From Nostoc sp. 'Lobaria pulmonaria (5183) cyanobiont' (lineage in GTDB: Bacteria > Cyanobacteriota > Cyanobacteriia > Cyanobacteriales > Nostocaceae): 64,000 nt of DNA. The translations under genes and the position numbers were made by a program. Location: the NCBI RefSeq assembly GCF_002949795.1, contig NZ_CP026692.1:6556545-6620544 (forward strand). The letters run 5' to 3'. Below are positions 36,197 to 44,463 of this stretch, in pieces; within the stretch, counting starts at the first letter, position 1; each line of letters begins with the position of its first letter. The notes beneath the pieces were generated by a model. The model made no database searches. It was not told the origin of the DNA and saw nothing but the letters and a program-made list of their open reading frames with translations.

Positions 36197-36352
36197 TTAG
36201 CTGGAATACCTCATTTCAGCTTCCAGTTGACGAATTAGCTGTTCGTCGCCTTTTGCTCTGGCTATTTCCAAGCGATGCTCTAGGCTTCTTTGAATATTGG
36301 CTCTGTGAGCTTCTCGTGATTTGCTTATGCTTTGTAGTCTATTTTGATTCAT
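36197..36352 (-). CDS. Small 51-residue protein, PirA-like (PII-interacting regulator of arginine synthesis)
   Basis: I found this short gene by translating the minus strand: MNQNRLQSISKSREAHRANI, then a basic/acidic helix ending EAEMRYSS, 51 residues. An AGG ribosome site precedes the ATG by about 8 bases, and a strong terminator follows. Length and pattern (MNxxRLxx...KSREAHR, LEHRLEIARAKGDEQLIRQL) fit, from memory, the cyanobacterial PirA family (Synechocystis Ssr0692). PirA binds the PII signal protein, relieves its activation of acetylglutamate kinase, and so limits arginine synthesis. An NtcA-type site lies 62 bases upstream. The identity rests on recall, not on a search. Confidence 0.6.
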   Translation of the reverse strand: MNQNRLQSISKSREAHRANIQRSLEHRLEIARAKGDEQLIRQLEAEMRYSS

Positions 36353-36396
36353 AATGATTACCTGGTTTAATTTTTCAATTTATGTCTTGTATTCTT

Positions 36397-36427
36397 AACA
36401 TAGCACATATTTTGTAGCTGTTGCTAC
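36397..36427 (-). promoter_or_regulatory. NtcA-type site (GTA-N8-TAC) over the PirA-like promoter
   Basis: GTAGCTGTTGCTAC at 36414-36427 is an exact GTA-N8-TAC palindrome. On the minus strand a TATGTT -10-like box lies 11 bases further on (36397-36402), so the site would cover the -35 zone. That arrangement suits repression by NtcA more than activation, which normally has about 22 bases to the -10. The site also lies 35 bases before the divergent SAM hydroxide adenosyltransferase start. Confidence 0.6.
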
Positions 36428-36461
36428 AGAAAATATATTTTTTATATAATTTTACCAAAAT

Positions 36462-37265
36462 ATGTCTAATAACCAGATAGATCAACAACCACTCGTGACT
36501 TTACTGAGCGATTTCGGCGATCGCGATGTTTATGTAGGCATAATCAAGGGAGTCATAGCCCAAATCAACCCCAGATTGACGTTGGTAGACTTAACGCACC
36601 AAATTCCGCCGCAAGACATCGCCGCAGCCAGGTTTAGCCTGATGAATGCTTATGCTCATTTCCCAATGGGGACAGTACATCTGGCAGTAGTAGATCCAGG
36701 TGTGGGAAGCAAGCGACGAGCGATCGCAGTAGAATTTACTCAAGGGTTTTTGGTCGGGCCAGATAATGGTATATTCAGCGGCGTACTTAGTCAAAGTCTG
36801 GCGATCGCAGCCGTCGAACTTACAAATCTTAATTATTGGCGAACTTCTCAACCAAGCAAGACTTTTCACGGTAGGGATATCTTTGCACCAGTGGCGGCTA
36901 ATCTTGCTAGTGGTGTGCCCCTTAAACAGCTAGGACAAGAAATTGATCCAGTAAGTTTGGTAAACCTGGATATAGGCAACTGCAAGCAGACAACAACTGG
37001 TGTAGTGGGTTGCATTCAATATATTGACCACTTTGGCAACCTAGTGAGTAACATTCCAGCGAGTTACGTGCAAGGCAAAAATTGGTATGTGCAAGTTGCT
37101 GGATTGAGTGTACCAGGCTGTGAAACTTACAGTGACGTCAAAGTGGGAGAGATAATAGCTTTAGTTGGCAGTCACGGCTGGGTAGAAATTGCTATTAATT
37201 GCGGAAATGCTCACTCACAATTACAGATTAATTTACAAGATGCACTAGAAGTCTTGTTTTTTTAA
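36462..37265 (+). CDS. SAM hydroxide adenosyltransferase (DUF62 family)
   Basis: A 267-residue protein of the fluorinase/chlorinase/duf62 superfamily that hydrolyses S-adenosylmethionine to adenosine and methionine. Signs: VTLLSDFGDRDVYVGIIKG at the N-terminus with the conserved Asp, LVDLTHQIPPQDIAAARFSL, HLAVVDPGVGSKRRAIAVE, GPDNGIFS, TFHGRDIFAPVAA, and the C-terminal domain after IDHFGNLVSNIP. The Asp/Arg/His triad of the hydroxide-type enzymes appears present (D in SDFGD, R in GRD, H in FHGRD region). It is divergent from the PirA-like gene. Confidence 0.93.
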   Translation: MSNNQIDQQPLVTLLSDFGDRDVYVGIIKGVIAQINPRLTLVDLTHQIPPQDIAAARFSLMNAYAHFPMGTVHLAVVDPGVGSKRRAIAVEFTQGFLVGPDNGIFSGVLSQSLAIAAVELTNLNYWRTSQPSKTFHGRDIFAPVAANLASGVPLKQLGQEIDPVSLVNLDIGNCKQTTTGVVGCIQYIDHFGNLVSNIPASYVQGKNWYVQVAGLSVPGCETYSDVKVGEIIALVGSHGWVEIAINCGNAHSQLQINLQDALEVLFF

Positions 37266-37596
37266 GAAAATCAGACAAGTGAATATTGCTAAAGTTAAGA
37301 CAGTGAAAAAATACCAGGCTGCAAAGTGCCTGTTACTGATGTGTGGCAAAGGCAAACAAAGGGGAAAATTCTAGATATAAAACGGAGGTTGGGCAACTGC
37401 ACACCACTTAAAAAGAAGCATTTTCATTCATCGTAGGCAGTGCGAATCTGACAAAAATTTCCAGAAAGCAACTGCTGAAAGACGTAAGTTTAGGAATGGT
37501 GACATGAAGTTCACCTTATTGCTCATAATAATAAAAGTAACCCTTGAGCAATTTCCTGTTGTACTCTACTAGAGACTCATAATTATATTCTTAACT
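37266..37596. other. Intergenic region
   Basis: 331 bases with no supported gene, hairpin or repeat. It presumably contains the promoter of the DUF2301/YdcF pair. Confidence 0.55.
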
Positions 37597-38253
37597 ATGA
37601 CTACACAAACACTCTCTGCACCAGAAGTTTATCAAGGTCAGTTTGGGGAATTTACAATTACTCAGAGCGATCGCACTGGTGTAATTATCTATCGCGCTGG
37701 CTTAATGGTAGCAGCACTAAGCTTTGCGATCGGCAGCGCCTTGATTTTACTCAACAATAACCCAACTGTTGTAACTGCACTTACACCTCTATATGCTTGT
37801 TTCAGTCTCGCTCTTGGTGTAAGTTTATTTACCATCCATATCTACATGGCATCACTGCACCGAGCATTGCAAGTTTTTTGGGCGATTGGTAGTATCACAT
37901 CAGTGATTCTGGCAATCACTAGTAGTGAACCTTTAGCTCTTGCTGTTTACAATCAGCCAATTACCTTATTTGGGGTTGGTTTTATTTTCGTAGCTTTGAC
38001 AGGTATTTATTTTAAAGAGGCTTTTTGCTTCAATCGGCTGGAAACCAAAGTATTAACCCCAATTGTACCGCTACTGTTGTTAGGACATTTGGTGGGAATT
38101 TTACCAACTCAGGGAGAAGGCATTTTATTAGGAACTTGGGCAATATTATTTTTAGTATTTGCCCTCCGAAAGACAGTACAAGCAATTCCTGCTGATATTG
38201 GAGATAAGTCTGTGTTTAACTACTTGAAAGAACAACGTTTAGCTAAGGTTTAA
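37597..38253 (+). CDS. DUF2301 domain-containing integral membrane protein
   Basis: A 218-residue protein with six to seven hydrophobic helices from residue 28 on (RAGLMVAALSFAIGSALILL, LYACFSLALGVSLFTIHIYM, VFWAIGSITSVILAI, ITLFGVGFIFVALTGIYF, and others). It includes the cyanobacterial DUF2301 segment ALTGIYFKEAFCFNRLETK. The function is not known. Its stop overlaps the next start by one base (TAATG), so it is translationally coupled to the YdcF-like gene. Confidence 0.88.
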   Translation: MTTQTLSAPEVYQGQFGEFTITQSDRTGVIIYRAGLMVAALSFAIGSALILLNNNPTVVTALTPLYACFSLALGVSLFTIHIYMASLHRALQVFWAIGSITSVILAITSSEPLALAVYNQPITLFGVGFIFVALTGIYFKEAFCFNRLETKVLTPIVPLLLLGHLVGILPTQGEGILLGTWAILFLVFALRKTVQAIPADIGDKSVFNYLKEQRLAKV

Positions 38254-38942
38254 TGCGGAGAAAAAATCGTCGGTGTCAAAAATTTCCCAAAATCAAACTA
38301 ACCAAACGCCAAGAAATGTGGACACTTACGGCTCAAGGGTGGGCGATTGCGATCGCTTTGATTGTTTACTTAATATTTTTCACTATTACTCATGTACACT
38401 CATTTCTCGCCGTAACTTCCCCGATACAATCAGCAGAAGTATTAGTTGTTGAAGGATGGCTACCAGATTACGCTATAGAAAAAGCTTTGACTGAATTTAA
38501 AAACGGTTCTTATCATCAAATAATTACTACTGGAGGTACATTAGGAAGAGGAAGTTATCTTACCGGATACAAGAACTTTGCAGACGTGTCGGCTGACACT
38601 TTCATAAAACTCGGTTTAGAAGCAGAAAAAGTAGTAGCTGTTCCGACACCTTTTGTGGTTAAGGATCGTAGTTATGCATCTGCTGCTGAATTTGAGCGTT
38701 GGCTATCCAATTCAAATTTAAAGATAGAATCGATTAATCTTTTTTCCTTGGACGTTCATGCCCGTAGGAGTTGGTTTCTTTTTAAAAAAATACTTACCCC
38801 TCAAATTAATGTTGGTGTGATTGCTGCCACAACGCAAGATTATAATCCAAACAAATGGTGGGGTTCTAGCGAAGGTGTGCGGACAGTTCTTGATGAAGGT
38901 ATAGCTTATCTTTATGCACGGTTTTTGAATTGGAAAGCCTAA
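38253..38942 (+). CDS. YdcF/ElyC/SanA-type (DUF218) membrane protein
   Basis: A 229-residue protein with an N-terminal basic stretch and one membrane helix (about 30-50, AQGWAIAIALIVYLIFF). A DUF218 domain follows: AEVLVVEGWLPDYAIEKALTE, IITTGGTLGRGSY, and EAEKVVAVPTPFVVKDRSYA. Members act on envelope integrity and carrier-lipid metabolism in other bacteria. It overlaps the DUF2301 gene by one base. The two may form a small envelope-related operon. Confidence 0.88.
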   Translation: MRRKNRRCQKFPKIKLTKRQEMWTLTAQGWAIAIALIVYLIFFTITHVHSFLAVTSPIQSAEVLVVEGWLPDYAIEKALTEFKNGSYHQIITTGGTLGRGSYLTGYKNFADVSADTFIKLGLEAEKVVAVPTPFVVKDRSYASAAEFERWLSNSNLKIESINLFSLDVHARRSWFLFKKILTPQINVGVIAATTQDYNPNKWWGSSEGVRTVLDEGIAYLYARFLNWKA

Positions 38943-39041
38943 CAGTGATACAGCATAAATATCGGTTTCGGCAGCCATTTAATTTTGAATTTTAGATTTT
39001 AGATTTTTCAGTCAATCCAAAATCCAAAATTCAAAATAATA

Positions 39042-40181
39042 TTACTTACCGAGGATTTGTAATAATGCTTGCCGATAAATTTTCAGACCCTCTGCATTCA
39101 GATGGTCGCCATCACTGGTCAAATTTTCTTTAAGAACATTATTTTCATATAATGGTGCTAGTCCGGCTGCGGCAACTGGTACTTTTTCTGTTTCAGCAAC
39201 TTGATTAATCAAAACATTAATTTGTTCAACTCTAGCAAGTGGGGCTGCTACAGTTGGATCTGAGCTTGCTGCAACTGTCGAATAAAAAGCCGGAATCAGA
39301 AAAATCTCTTTAGTTCCCATTGTGCGAAGAAGTGCGATCGCCTCTTGGAGATTTTTGCTAAATAACTCATCACTAATTTTATACAAAGCATCATTTCCAC
39401 CTATGGCAATAATGGCTTTTTCGCATTTAACCTTGGTAGGAATTAAACTTTTGAGTTGTTCTAGTAACGAGATTGTACTCAGACCATTTAATCCAAAATT
39501 AAAAGTACCACTCCCAAGGGTATTGCCAAGTCCAGCCGAAATAGAATCGCCAAATAAGCAACCTGAGAACTGTTTATCCTGGGCGGCGAGTGTCTGATAT
39601 TGCAGTGCAATTTTCCCTAAAGGTGAAGAACTTACGTCATCTTTCGGCGGCGCATCAGCAGAACTAGAAGAGAAATTTGCCATACCCGCTAGCTTCTGAA
39701 TTTTTGACACATCAACAACTAATTGATTACTGGGATAGGCTTGTAGAAAGCTGGTTATTCCTAGACCTTCTGGCGATCTTGCTCCGATGATAATGGCCGA
39801 TCGTAGTGCTTGTATACTAGCTCGATCGCGACGAGCGATCGCACCAGAAGCAAAAGATAAAATTTGCTTGCCCATTCCTGTATTTATCAGCTTATCTAAA
39901 GCCACAATATCAAGCGACATTTTCACCTGAAGGGCTTCTTGGAACTTCTGTTTGTCCTTAGGGCTGAGGTAATGTAGAAAAGATTGCAGATCGGCAGAAA
40001 CCTTTTGTGTCTCGCCATAGTTGCGTATATCTGCCACCGGGATCGATTGCTCAAACAATCCGTACCTGACAGTAACTTTTTCAGCGGCCAAACTAGGTAA
40101 CAAACCAAGTCCACTATGCACCAGTAAAAATATTAAGCACCCAGATAGGCTTATTAGAAGACGATAGAAATATTTCATCAC
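39042..40181 (-). CDS. Secreted DUF1400-SGNH hydrolase fusion
   Basis: A 379-residue protein with an N-terminal signal peptide (residues 1-33, ending SLAAE). A DUF1400 segment follows (about 35-170: VTVRYGLFEQSIPVADIRNY ... LVVDVSKIQKL), which in cyanobacteria usually precedes an alpha/beta hydrolase. Here it is joined to an SGNH/GDSL hydrolase (about 205-379): FGDSISAGLG (nucleophile Ser), AIIAIGGNDAL (Gly/Asn block III) and DGDHLNAEG (Asp/His pair). It is probably a periplasmic esterase or lipase. The combination with an SGNH domain is worth noting. Confidence 0.85.
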   Translation of the reverse strand: MMKYFYRLLISLSGCLIFLLVHSGLGLLPSLAAEKVTVRYGLFEQSIPVADIRNYGETQKVSADLQSFLHYLSPKDKQKFQEALQVKMSLDIVALDKLINTGMGKQILSFASGAIARRDRASIQALRSAIIIGARSPEGLGITSFLQAYPSNQLVVDVSKIQKLAGMANFSSSSADAPPKDDVSSSPLGKIALQYQTLAAQDKQFSGCLFGDSISAGLGNTLGSGTFNFGLNGLSTISLLEQLKSLIPTKVKCEKAIIAIGGNDALYKISDELFSKNLQEAIALLRTMGTKEIFLIPAFYSTVAASSDPTVAAPLARVEQINVLINQVAETEKVPVAAAGLAPLYENNVLKENLTSDGDHLNAEGLKIYRQALLQILGK

Positions 40182-40199
40182 ACAAGATAAGAAGATAGA

Positions 40200-40247
40200 T
40201 AGTCAATAGTTAATAGTCAAGAGTCAAGAGTCAAAAGTCAAGAGGAA
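40200..40247 (+). repeat. Heptamer short tandem repeats (AGTCAAG/AGTCAAT)
   Basis: A run of AGTCAATAGTTAATAGTCAA and AGAGTCAAGAGTC-type heptamers lies between the start of the DUF1400-SGNH gene (minus) and dprA. It belongs to the STRR class. Confidence 0.7.
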
Positions 40248-40421
40248 TTGGGAAAGAGGAGGCAGATCGCCCAGCGTGTCGTAGCGTAGATAAGGCAGAA
40301 GTTCTTTGTAGAGACGGCGATTCATCGCGTCTCTTGCTTTAACCGAACAGTATTGCCCCCACTCCATCAACAGCCAACCTCAATTTGGGAATACTCAATC
40401 CAACAGTGTGAGGATAGAACG

Positions 40422-41537
40422 GTGGTAGAAGAAAGCGCATATTGGTTAGCTTGGGCGCAAATTTCGGGAATTGGGCCGGTATTACTGCGACGGCTACAAC
40501 AGCATTTTGGCACGCTGGCAACAGCTTGGAACGCTACTAAGGTGCAGTTGGGAGAGGTGGAAGGTTTGGGTTTCCAAACACTAGAAAAAGTAGTACAACA
40601 GCGATCGCGTTTGCATCCAGAACAACTATTCACTAAGCACCAACAGGAAAACTCCCATTTCTGGACACCAGCAGATGCAGATTATCCTCGTTTACTGTTG
40701 GAAACTCCCAGTCCACCGCCGATTTTGTACTATCGCGGTGAAGTCGAACTCCAAGAAAATCTCGGACAAAAACCGATGGTTGGGATTGTCGGCACACGCC
40801 AACCCTCAGAATATGGTATCCGTTGGACTCGCCAAATTAGTACAGCTTTGGCTAAAAATGGCTTTACAGTTGTTTCTGGGATGGCAGAGGGAATTGACAC
40901 AGAAAGCCACATCGCCGCCATGAAAGCAGGTGGACGCACGATCGCAGTTTTGGGGACTGGTGTTGATGTCATTTATCCGCATAAAAATCGGGATTTGTAC
41001 AAGCAAATTTTGACGGCTGGGTTAGTAGTGAGTGAGTACCCTACAAAAACCCCACCCGATCGCACGCACTTTCCGCGTCGCAACCGGATTATTGCAGGTT
41101 TAAGCCGCGCCATCCTGGTAATGGAAGCGCCTTTAAAATCTGGTGCTTTAATTACTGCTACCTACGCAAATGAATTTGGTAGAGATGTCTATGCACTGCC
41201 AGGGAGAGTGGACGATCATCCATCCCAAGGGTGCTTAAAGTTACTGAGTCAAGGAGCTTCTTTCATCCTCAAGGAACTAGACGAACTGTTAACAATGTTA
41301 GGAGCAATACCACAAATTGATGGAGTCGAGGCTTCTACAGCACCAGAACAGTTAATGCCAACTTTATCACCAGAATTGCAAATGGTGATGGATGCACTAA
41401 CAAGTGAAGCTTTACCCTTCGATTTTATTGTCCAACAAACTGGCATGGCTGCTGGTTCAGTTTCCAGTGCGTTGTTACAGTTGGAACTTATGGGTTTAGT
41501 TTCGCAACTGCCCGGAATGCGGTATCACAAAAGTTAA
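40422..41537 (+). CDS. dprA: DNA-processing protein DprA
   Basis: About 371 residues. DprA loads RecA on incoming single-stranded DNA in natural transformation. An N-terminal SAM-like part (SAYWLAWAQISGIGPVLLRR) is followed by the Rossmann-like core: VGIVGTRQPSEYGIRWTRQI, VSGMAEGIDTESHIAAM, TIAVLGTGVDVIYPHKNRDL, and FPRRNRIIAGLSRAILVMEA. A C-terminal winged helix follows (DFIVQQTGMAAGSVSSALLQ). I prefer the GTG at 40422 because GAGGA lies 8 bases before it and the family normally begins at this point. A longer ATG frame starts at 40353. Confidence 0.9.
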   Translation: MVEESAYWLAWAQISGIGPVLLRRLQQHFGTLATAWNATKVQLGEVEGLGFQTLEKVVQQRSRLHPEQLFTKHQQENSHFWTPADADYPRLLLETPSPPPILYYRGEVELQENLGQKPMVGIVGTRQPSEYGIRWTRQISTALAKNGFTVVSGMAEGIDTESHIAAMKAGGRTIAVLGTGVDVIYPHKNRDLYKQILTAGLVVSEYPTKTPPDRTHFPRRNRIIAGLSRAILVMEAPLKSGALITATYANEFGRDVYALPGRVDDHPSQGCLKLLSQGASFILKELDELLTMLGAIPQIDGVEASTAPEQLMPTLSPELQMVMDALTSEALPFDFIVQQTGMAAGSVSSALLQLELMGLVSQLPGMRYHKS

Positions 41538-41563
41538 GAGGCAAAACCATCTTTAATTATGAA

Positions 41564-43180
41564 TTATCTTGGGGGATAATACTGAGGATTCATTCCTGGC
41601 GATTGATAACCGTTTGTCGGTACAGTACTTCCCATGCCGTTGGGTACAGGAGTGACAATAGGAGGCTGATAAATGCTCATGGGCGCAGTGCCTGTTGTAC
41701 TGTTGGGTAGAGCCGGATTCACAACCTGGGGCTGATAACCATTTGCGGGTACAGTGTTTGTAGTAGTGTTGGGTGTGACAGAATTTTGGCTAAACTCTTG
41801 GTAGGCAGCACGAGAAATTGAACTAATCAATTTTTCGGCACGAGGATCGTTTTCTGGGCGTTGTACCATAACAGAAGCTATGTAGCGCTTACCAGTTGGA
41901 ACAACAATTAAACCTGTGTCTGCTAACATCATGCCGATATCACCCGTTTTGTGGAATGCTCTTGCACCTGTTCCCAAACCTGATGGCAGCAGAGTGTCTT
42001 TCTGGGTGCGACGCAAGATATCGAGCATGAGATCGCGTGATGGCATACTGACTAAATTTCCCTGACTGACAATCGCCATCAAATTCCCTAATTCTTTAGG
42101 ACTTGTAGTATTTGTCCCTTCCAAATCTGGAAGTTGATTCCGAATTGTGGTGGTTGTCAATCCCCAAGTGCGGAAACGCTGGTTTAAAGCCTCCATCCCT
42201 CCCAGTTTGGCAATCAGCATATTTGTCGCCGTGTTGTCGCTAATTGTAATCATTTTAGTCACGACTTCCAGAGCGGCGTACTGGGTTCCGGCGGGTTTGT
42301 ATTGCAGATTTCCCGAACCGCCAGCTACCATATCCTGTTGCATAGTTAGCATTTCATCCAGGCGAATTTTACCTGCGTCCACATCCTGGAAAAAGGCAAT
42401 CAGAATCGGTACTTTAATCGTGCTAGCTGCTGGAAAACTGGTAGAGCCGTTGACATCTACATAATTACCAGTATCCAAATCTACTAAGAAAACTCCTGGT
42501 GTGAGACTTGGGTTGGTAGCCGCCAAATTTTGCACGGCATTTTTCAAAGAGGTAATTTCCTGGGATAGGTATAGGCTTGAAGATGCAGTTTGGGGAGTTT
42601 GGGCAGGTTGTGGTTGCGATCGCGCCACATTACTATTAGATTGGGGCGCAGAAGTTGTGCTGATGCGATTAGCCGGGTCTAATACTGACAACACCGTGCC
42701 CACAATTGCACCCATCCCAACACCCACAATCAACAAGCGCACAACATACAACATGGTTTTGGCCATTGGCTTTAACCGCGTCTTGCGCGATGAACGCTGG
42801 CCTCTTTTTGGCTTTTCCATCCGCACTGTTTTCACCATCACAGCACCTGGTCGAAAGGGAGGAATTTTCCCCTTCACACTAGGTATTGGTTTTACTGCCG
42901 TTGGCATGACTAACCCCGACTTTACCCTACGTGTAGCACCAGGGATTGGGGGAGGACTAATCGGATTTTTTGGGCGTGTTAGCGTCCCTTCTCGTCCATT
43001 CGCAGCTTGCTGCTGGCTGTTAGCTTTAACTTTCTTCTTTACCACTTTTTGAACTTTTTGTGGCGGCTGGCGGCGATTTAAGGGTTGTCGCCGCGAGAAA
43101 GCTGTTAGTTCGTCACTTGACTCTGACACAGTTACTCCTTGTGACCCACTTGACTGTTTTCTTGCAGACTCCTGACCCAA
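41564..43180 (-). CDS. Membrane-anchored class A beta-lactamase-like serine hydrolase
   Basis: A 538-residue protein. The first 140 residues are basic, Pro/Lys/Arg-rich and cytosolic. One membrane helix lies at about 147-167 (LYVVRLLIVGVGMGAIVGTV), then a linker. The class A domain (about 215-450) has PAASTIKVPIL (SxxK nucleophile), ISDNTATNM (SDN loop) and FHKTGDIG (KTG). An omega-loop Glu may be in LEGTNTTSPKEL, but its spacing is unusual. The tail is Pro/Asn-rich with repeated NGYQP motifs. It is probably a periplasmic beta-lactamase or peptidoglycan-related hydrolase. Confidence 0.88.
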   Translation of the reverse strand: MGQESARKQSSGSQGVTVSESSDELTAFSRRQPLNRRQPPQKVQKVVKKKVKANSQQQAANGREGTLTRPKNPISPPPIPGATRRVKSGLVMPTAVKPIPSVKGKIPPFRPGAVMVKTVRMEKPKRGQRSSRKTRLKPMAKTMLYVVRLLIVGVGMGAIVGTVLSVLDPANRISTTSAPQSNSNVARSQPQPAQTPQTASSSLYLSQEITSLKNAVQNLAATNPSLTPGVFLVDLDTGNYVDVNGSTSFPAASTIKVPILIAFFQDVDAGKIRLDEMLTMQQDMVAGGSGNLQYKPAGTQYAALEVVTKMITISDNTATNMLIAKLGGMEALNQRFRTWGLTTTTIRNQLPDLEGTNTTSPKELGNLMAIVSQGNLVSMPSRDLMLDILRRTQKDTLLPSGLGTGARAFHKTGDIGMMLADTGLIVVPTGKRYIASVMVQRPENDPRAEKLISSISRAAYQEFSQNSVTPNTTTNTVPANGYQPQVVNPALPNSTTGTAPMSIYQPPIVTPVPNGMGSTVPTNGYQSPGMNPQYYPPR

Positions 43181-43303
43181 AACTTAATCTTTAAGCAATA
43201 TTAATACTCAAATTCCACTTTGCCACTAAGTAGCATTTTTGTGTTTAGTTTAAGCCATATTAAATATTTTGGGGGGATGATTGCGTATATATTAAACAAA
43301 TAA

Positions 43304-44044
43304 TTACAAGTTTTCACCATCCCTCTGGTTTTTCAGGGCCCATTCTACCTGCTGCAAAATCCCTCGCAGCATGGCTACTTCCCCAGTTTTCAGGTGAGCG
43401 CGATTATATAGTTGGCGAAATTTTCCCATGCGACTAGCTGCCGTATGGGGATAAACATAACCAATTTTCAGTAATAGTGATTCTAATTGCTGGTAGTATC
43501 CTTCCACAACTTCTATTGGGGCGATTTCAGTTTGGGTTATGGTCTGAGTATTAGGTTGCTGGGCGCATTGTGACAATTCATAACAGCAGATTGCTACGGC
43601 GGTGGCCAAATTCAGGGCTACATAATCTTGACTTGTGGGAATACCAACAAACCTCTGTGCATAATTTAATTCTTCATTGCTTAATCCCCGGTCTTCCCTG
43701 CCAAAAATCAGGGCTGCGGGTTTTTCTGGTTCCTCTAGTAACCAGGGTAGTGCAGTACGAGGATTTTCTAAAGGTGTTTCTAAACTGCGAACACGACCAG
43801 TGGTAGCGATCGCCCGTACACATCCATGCAACGCTTCTGGTAAGGTTTCCACCAATACCGCAGATTCTATAATTTCTTGAGCATGAACAGCCATCATCAA
43901 AGCTTCCGTCGATAGCGGATCGCATTGGGGGTTCACTAATACTAAATGATATAGCCCGAAATTTTTCATTACCCTGGCGATCGCGCCGATATTTATCGGC
44001 CCAGCTGGTTCTACTAACACAATTCTTAATCCAGCCAAGCCCAT
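43304..44044 (-). CDS. tRNA/rRNA 2'-O-methyltransferase, TrmJ/SpoU family
   Basis: A 246-residue SPOUT enzyme. Motif 1 is GPINIGAIARVMKNFG near residue 15, motif 2 is ALIFGREDRGLSNEEL at about 113, and motif 3 is IPTSQDYVALNLATAVAICC at about 135 (trefoil knot and SAM site). The C-terminal helical extension (VEGYYQQLESLLLKIGYVYP) is characteristic of TrmJ, which methylates tRNA position 32. A decayed copy of its N-terminal part lies about 160 bases upstream (44203-44275). Confidence 0.9.
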   Translation of the reverse strand: MGLAGLRIVLVEPAGPINIGAIARVMKNFGLYHLVLVNPQCDPLSTEALMMAVHAQEIIESAVLVETLPEALHGCVRAIATTGRVRSLETPLENPRTALPWLLEEPEKPAALIFGREDRGLSNEELNYAQRFVGIPTSQDYVALNLATAVAICCYELSQCAQQPNTQTITQTEIAPIEVVEGYYQQLESLLLKIGYVYPHTAASRMGKFRQLYNRAHLKTGEVAMLRGILQQVEWALKNQRDGENL

Positions 44045-44202
44045 TTTTTGCCTCCTGCGATCGCACCAAATGATATTTTTAGGCTAATTCTCAACATTAT
44101 GGTTCTGCTGAAGAGTTTCCTTGAAATCATTCTAGCTGTGTCAGGTCTGAACAGTTCAGCGTAATCTTTGCCGAACGGCAAGTCGTTCGTCGTTATTTAT
44201 TT

Positions 44203-44275
44203 GTAGCAATCTAAATGATATATCGCAAAATTTTTCATTCCCCTGGCGATCGCATCGACATTGCTCGGTATGGGT
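44203..44275 (-). pseudogene. Decayed fragment duplicated from the trmJ N-terminal region
   Basis: The minus strand reads PIPSNVDAIARGMKNFAIYH, then LDCYK and a stop. This aligns to PAGPINIGAIARVMKNFGLY of the intact gene. At DNA level TTTTTCATTNCCCTGGCGAT is shared with 43964-43983. It has no start and is not translated as such. It is evidence of a local partial duplication. Confidence 0.75.
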
Positions 44276-44393
44276 AAGCGCATCTCAAATGCTATTGAAA
44301 AGAGGGTTTAAAGACATCATCTGTCAGAAGCAAGCAGCAAGAATAGTCAGCATATAGTTATCTATCTATAAATAACTATATGCATAGATCGCT

Positions 44394-44459
44394 CTAATAT
44401 AAGTTTCTTCTGCGCTGAAGGGCTTGCATCTTCACATCTTTGGGTGTTATTTTGCTCAT
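44394..44459 (-). pseudogene. Start fragment of a lost gene, or very short ORF (21 codons)
   Basis: It reads MSKITPKDVKMQALQRRRNL, then Y and stop. GGAG lies 8 bases before the ATG, overlapping the stop of the VOC gene, so it is well placed for coupled translation. The length is too short for a typical protein and the frame ends at an amber codon. I read it as the leftover 5' end of a second operon gene. It may instead be a real micro-protein. Confidence 0.3.
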
Positions 44460-44463
44460 CAAC

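Larger units (their letters stand above)
44045..44463. other. Intergenic region with gene debris
   Basis: It contains the trmJ fragment at 44203-44275 and a 21-codon minus-strand frame at 44394-44459. Otherwise no gene. A small AT-rich palindrome (TATAGTTATCTATC...AAATAACTATA) lies near 44353-44380. Confidence 0.55.

Noticed and set aside
42501-43052. 183-residue plus-strand ORF opposite the beta-lactamase-like gene
   Set aside because: It lies wholly antisense to a well-supported gene with clear motifs; it is a shadow frame.
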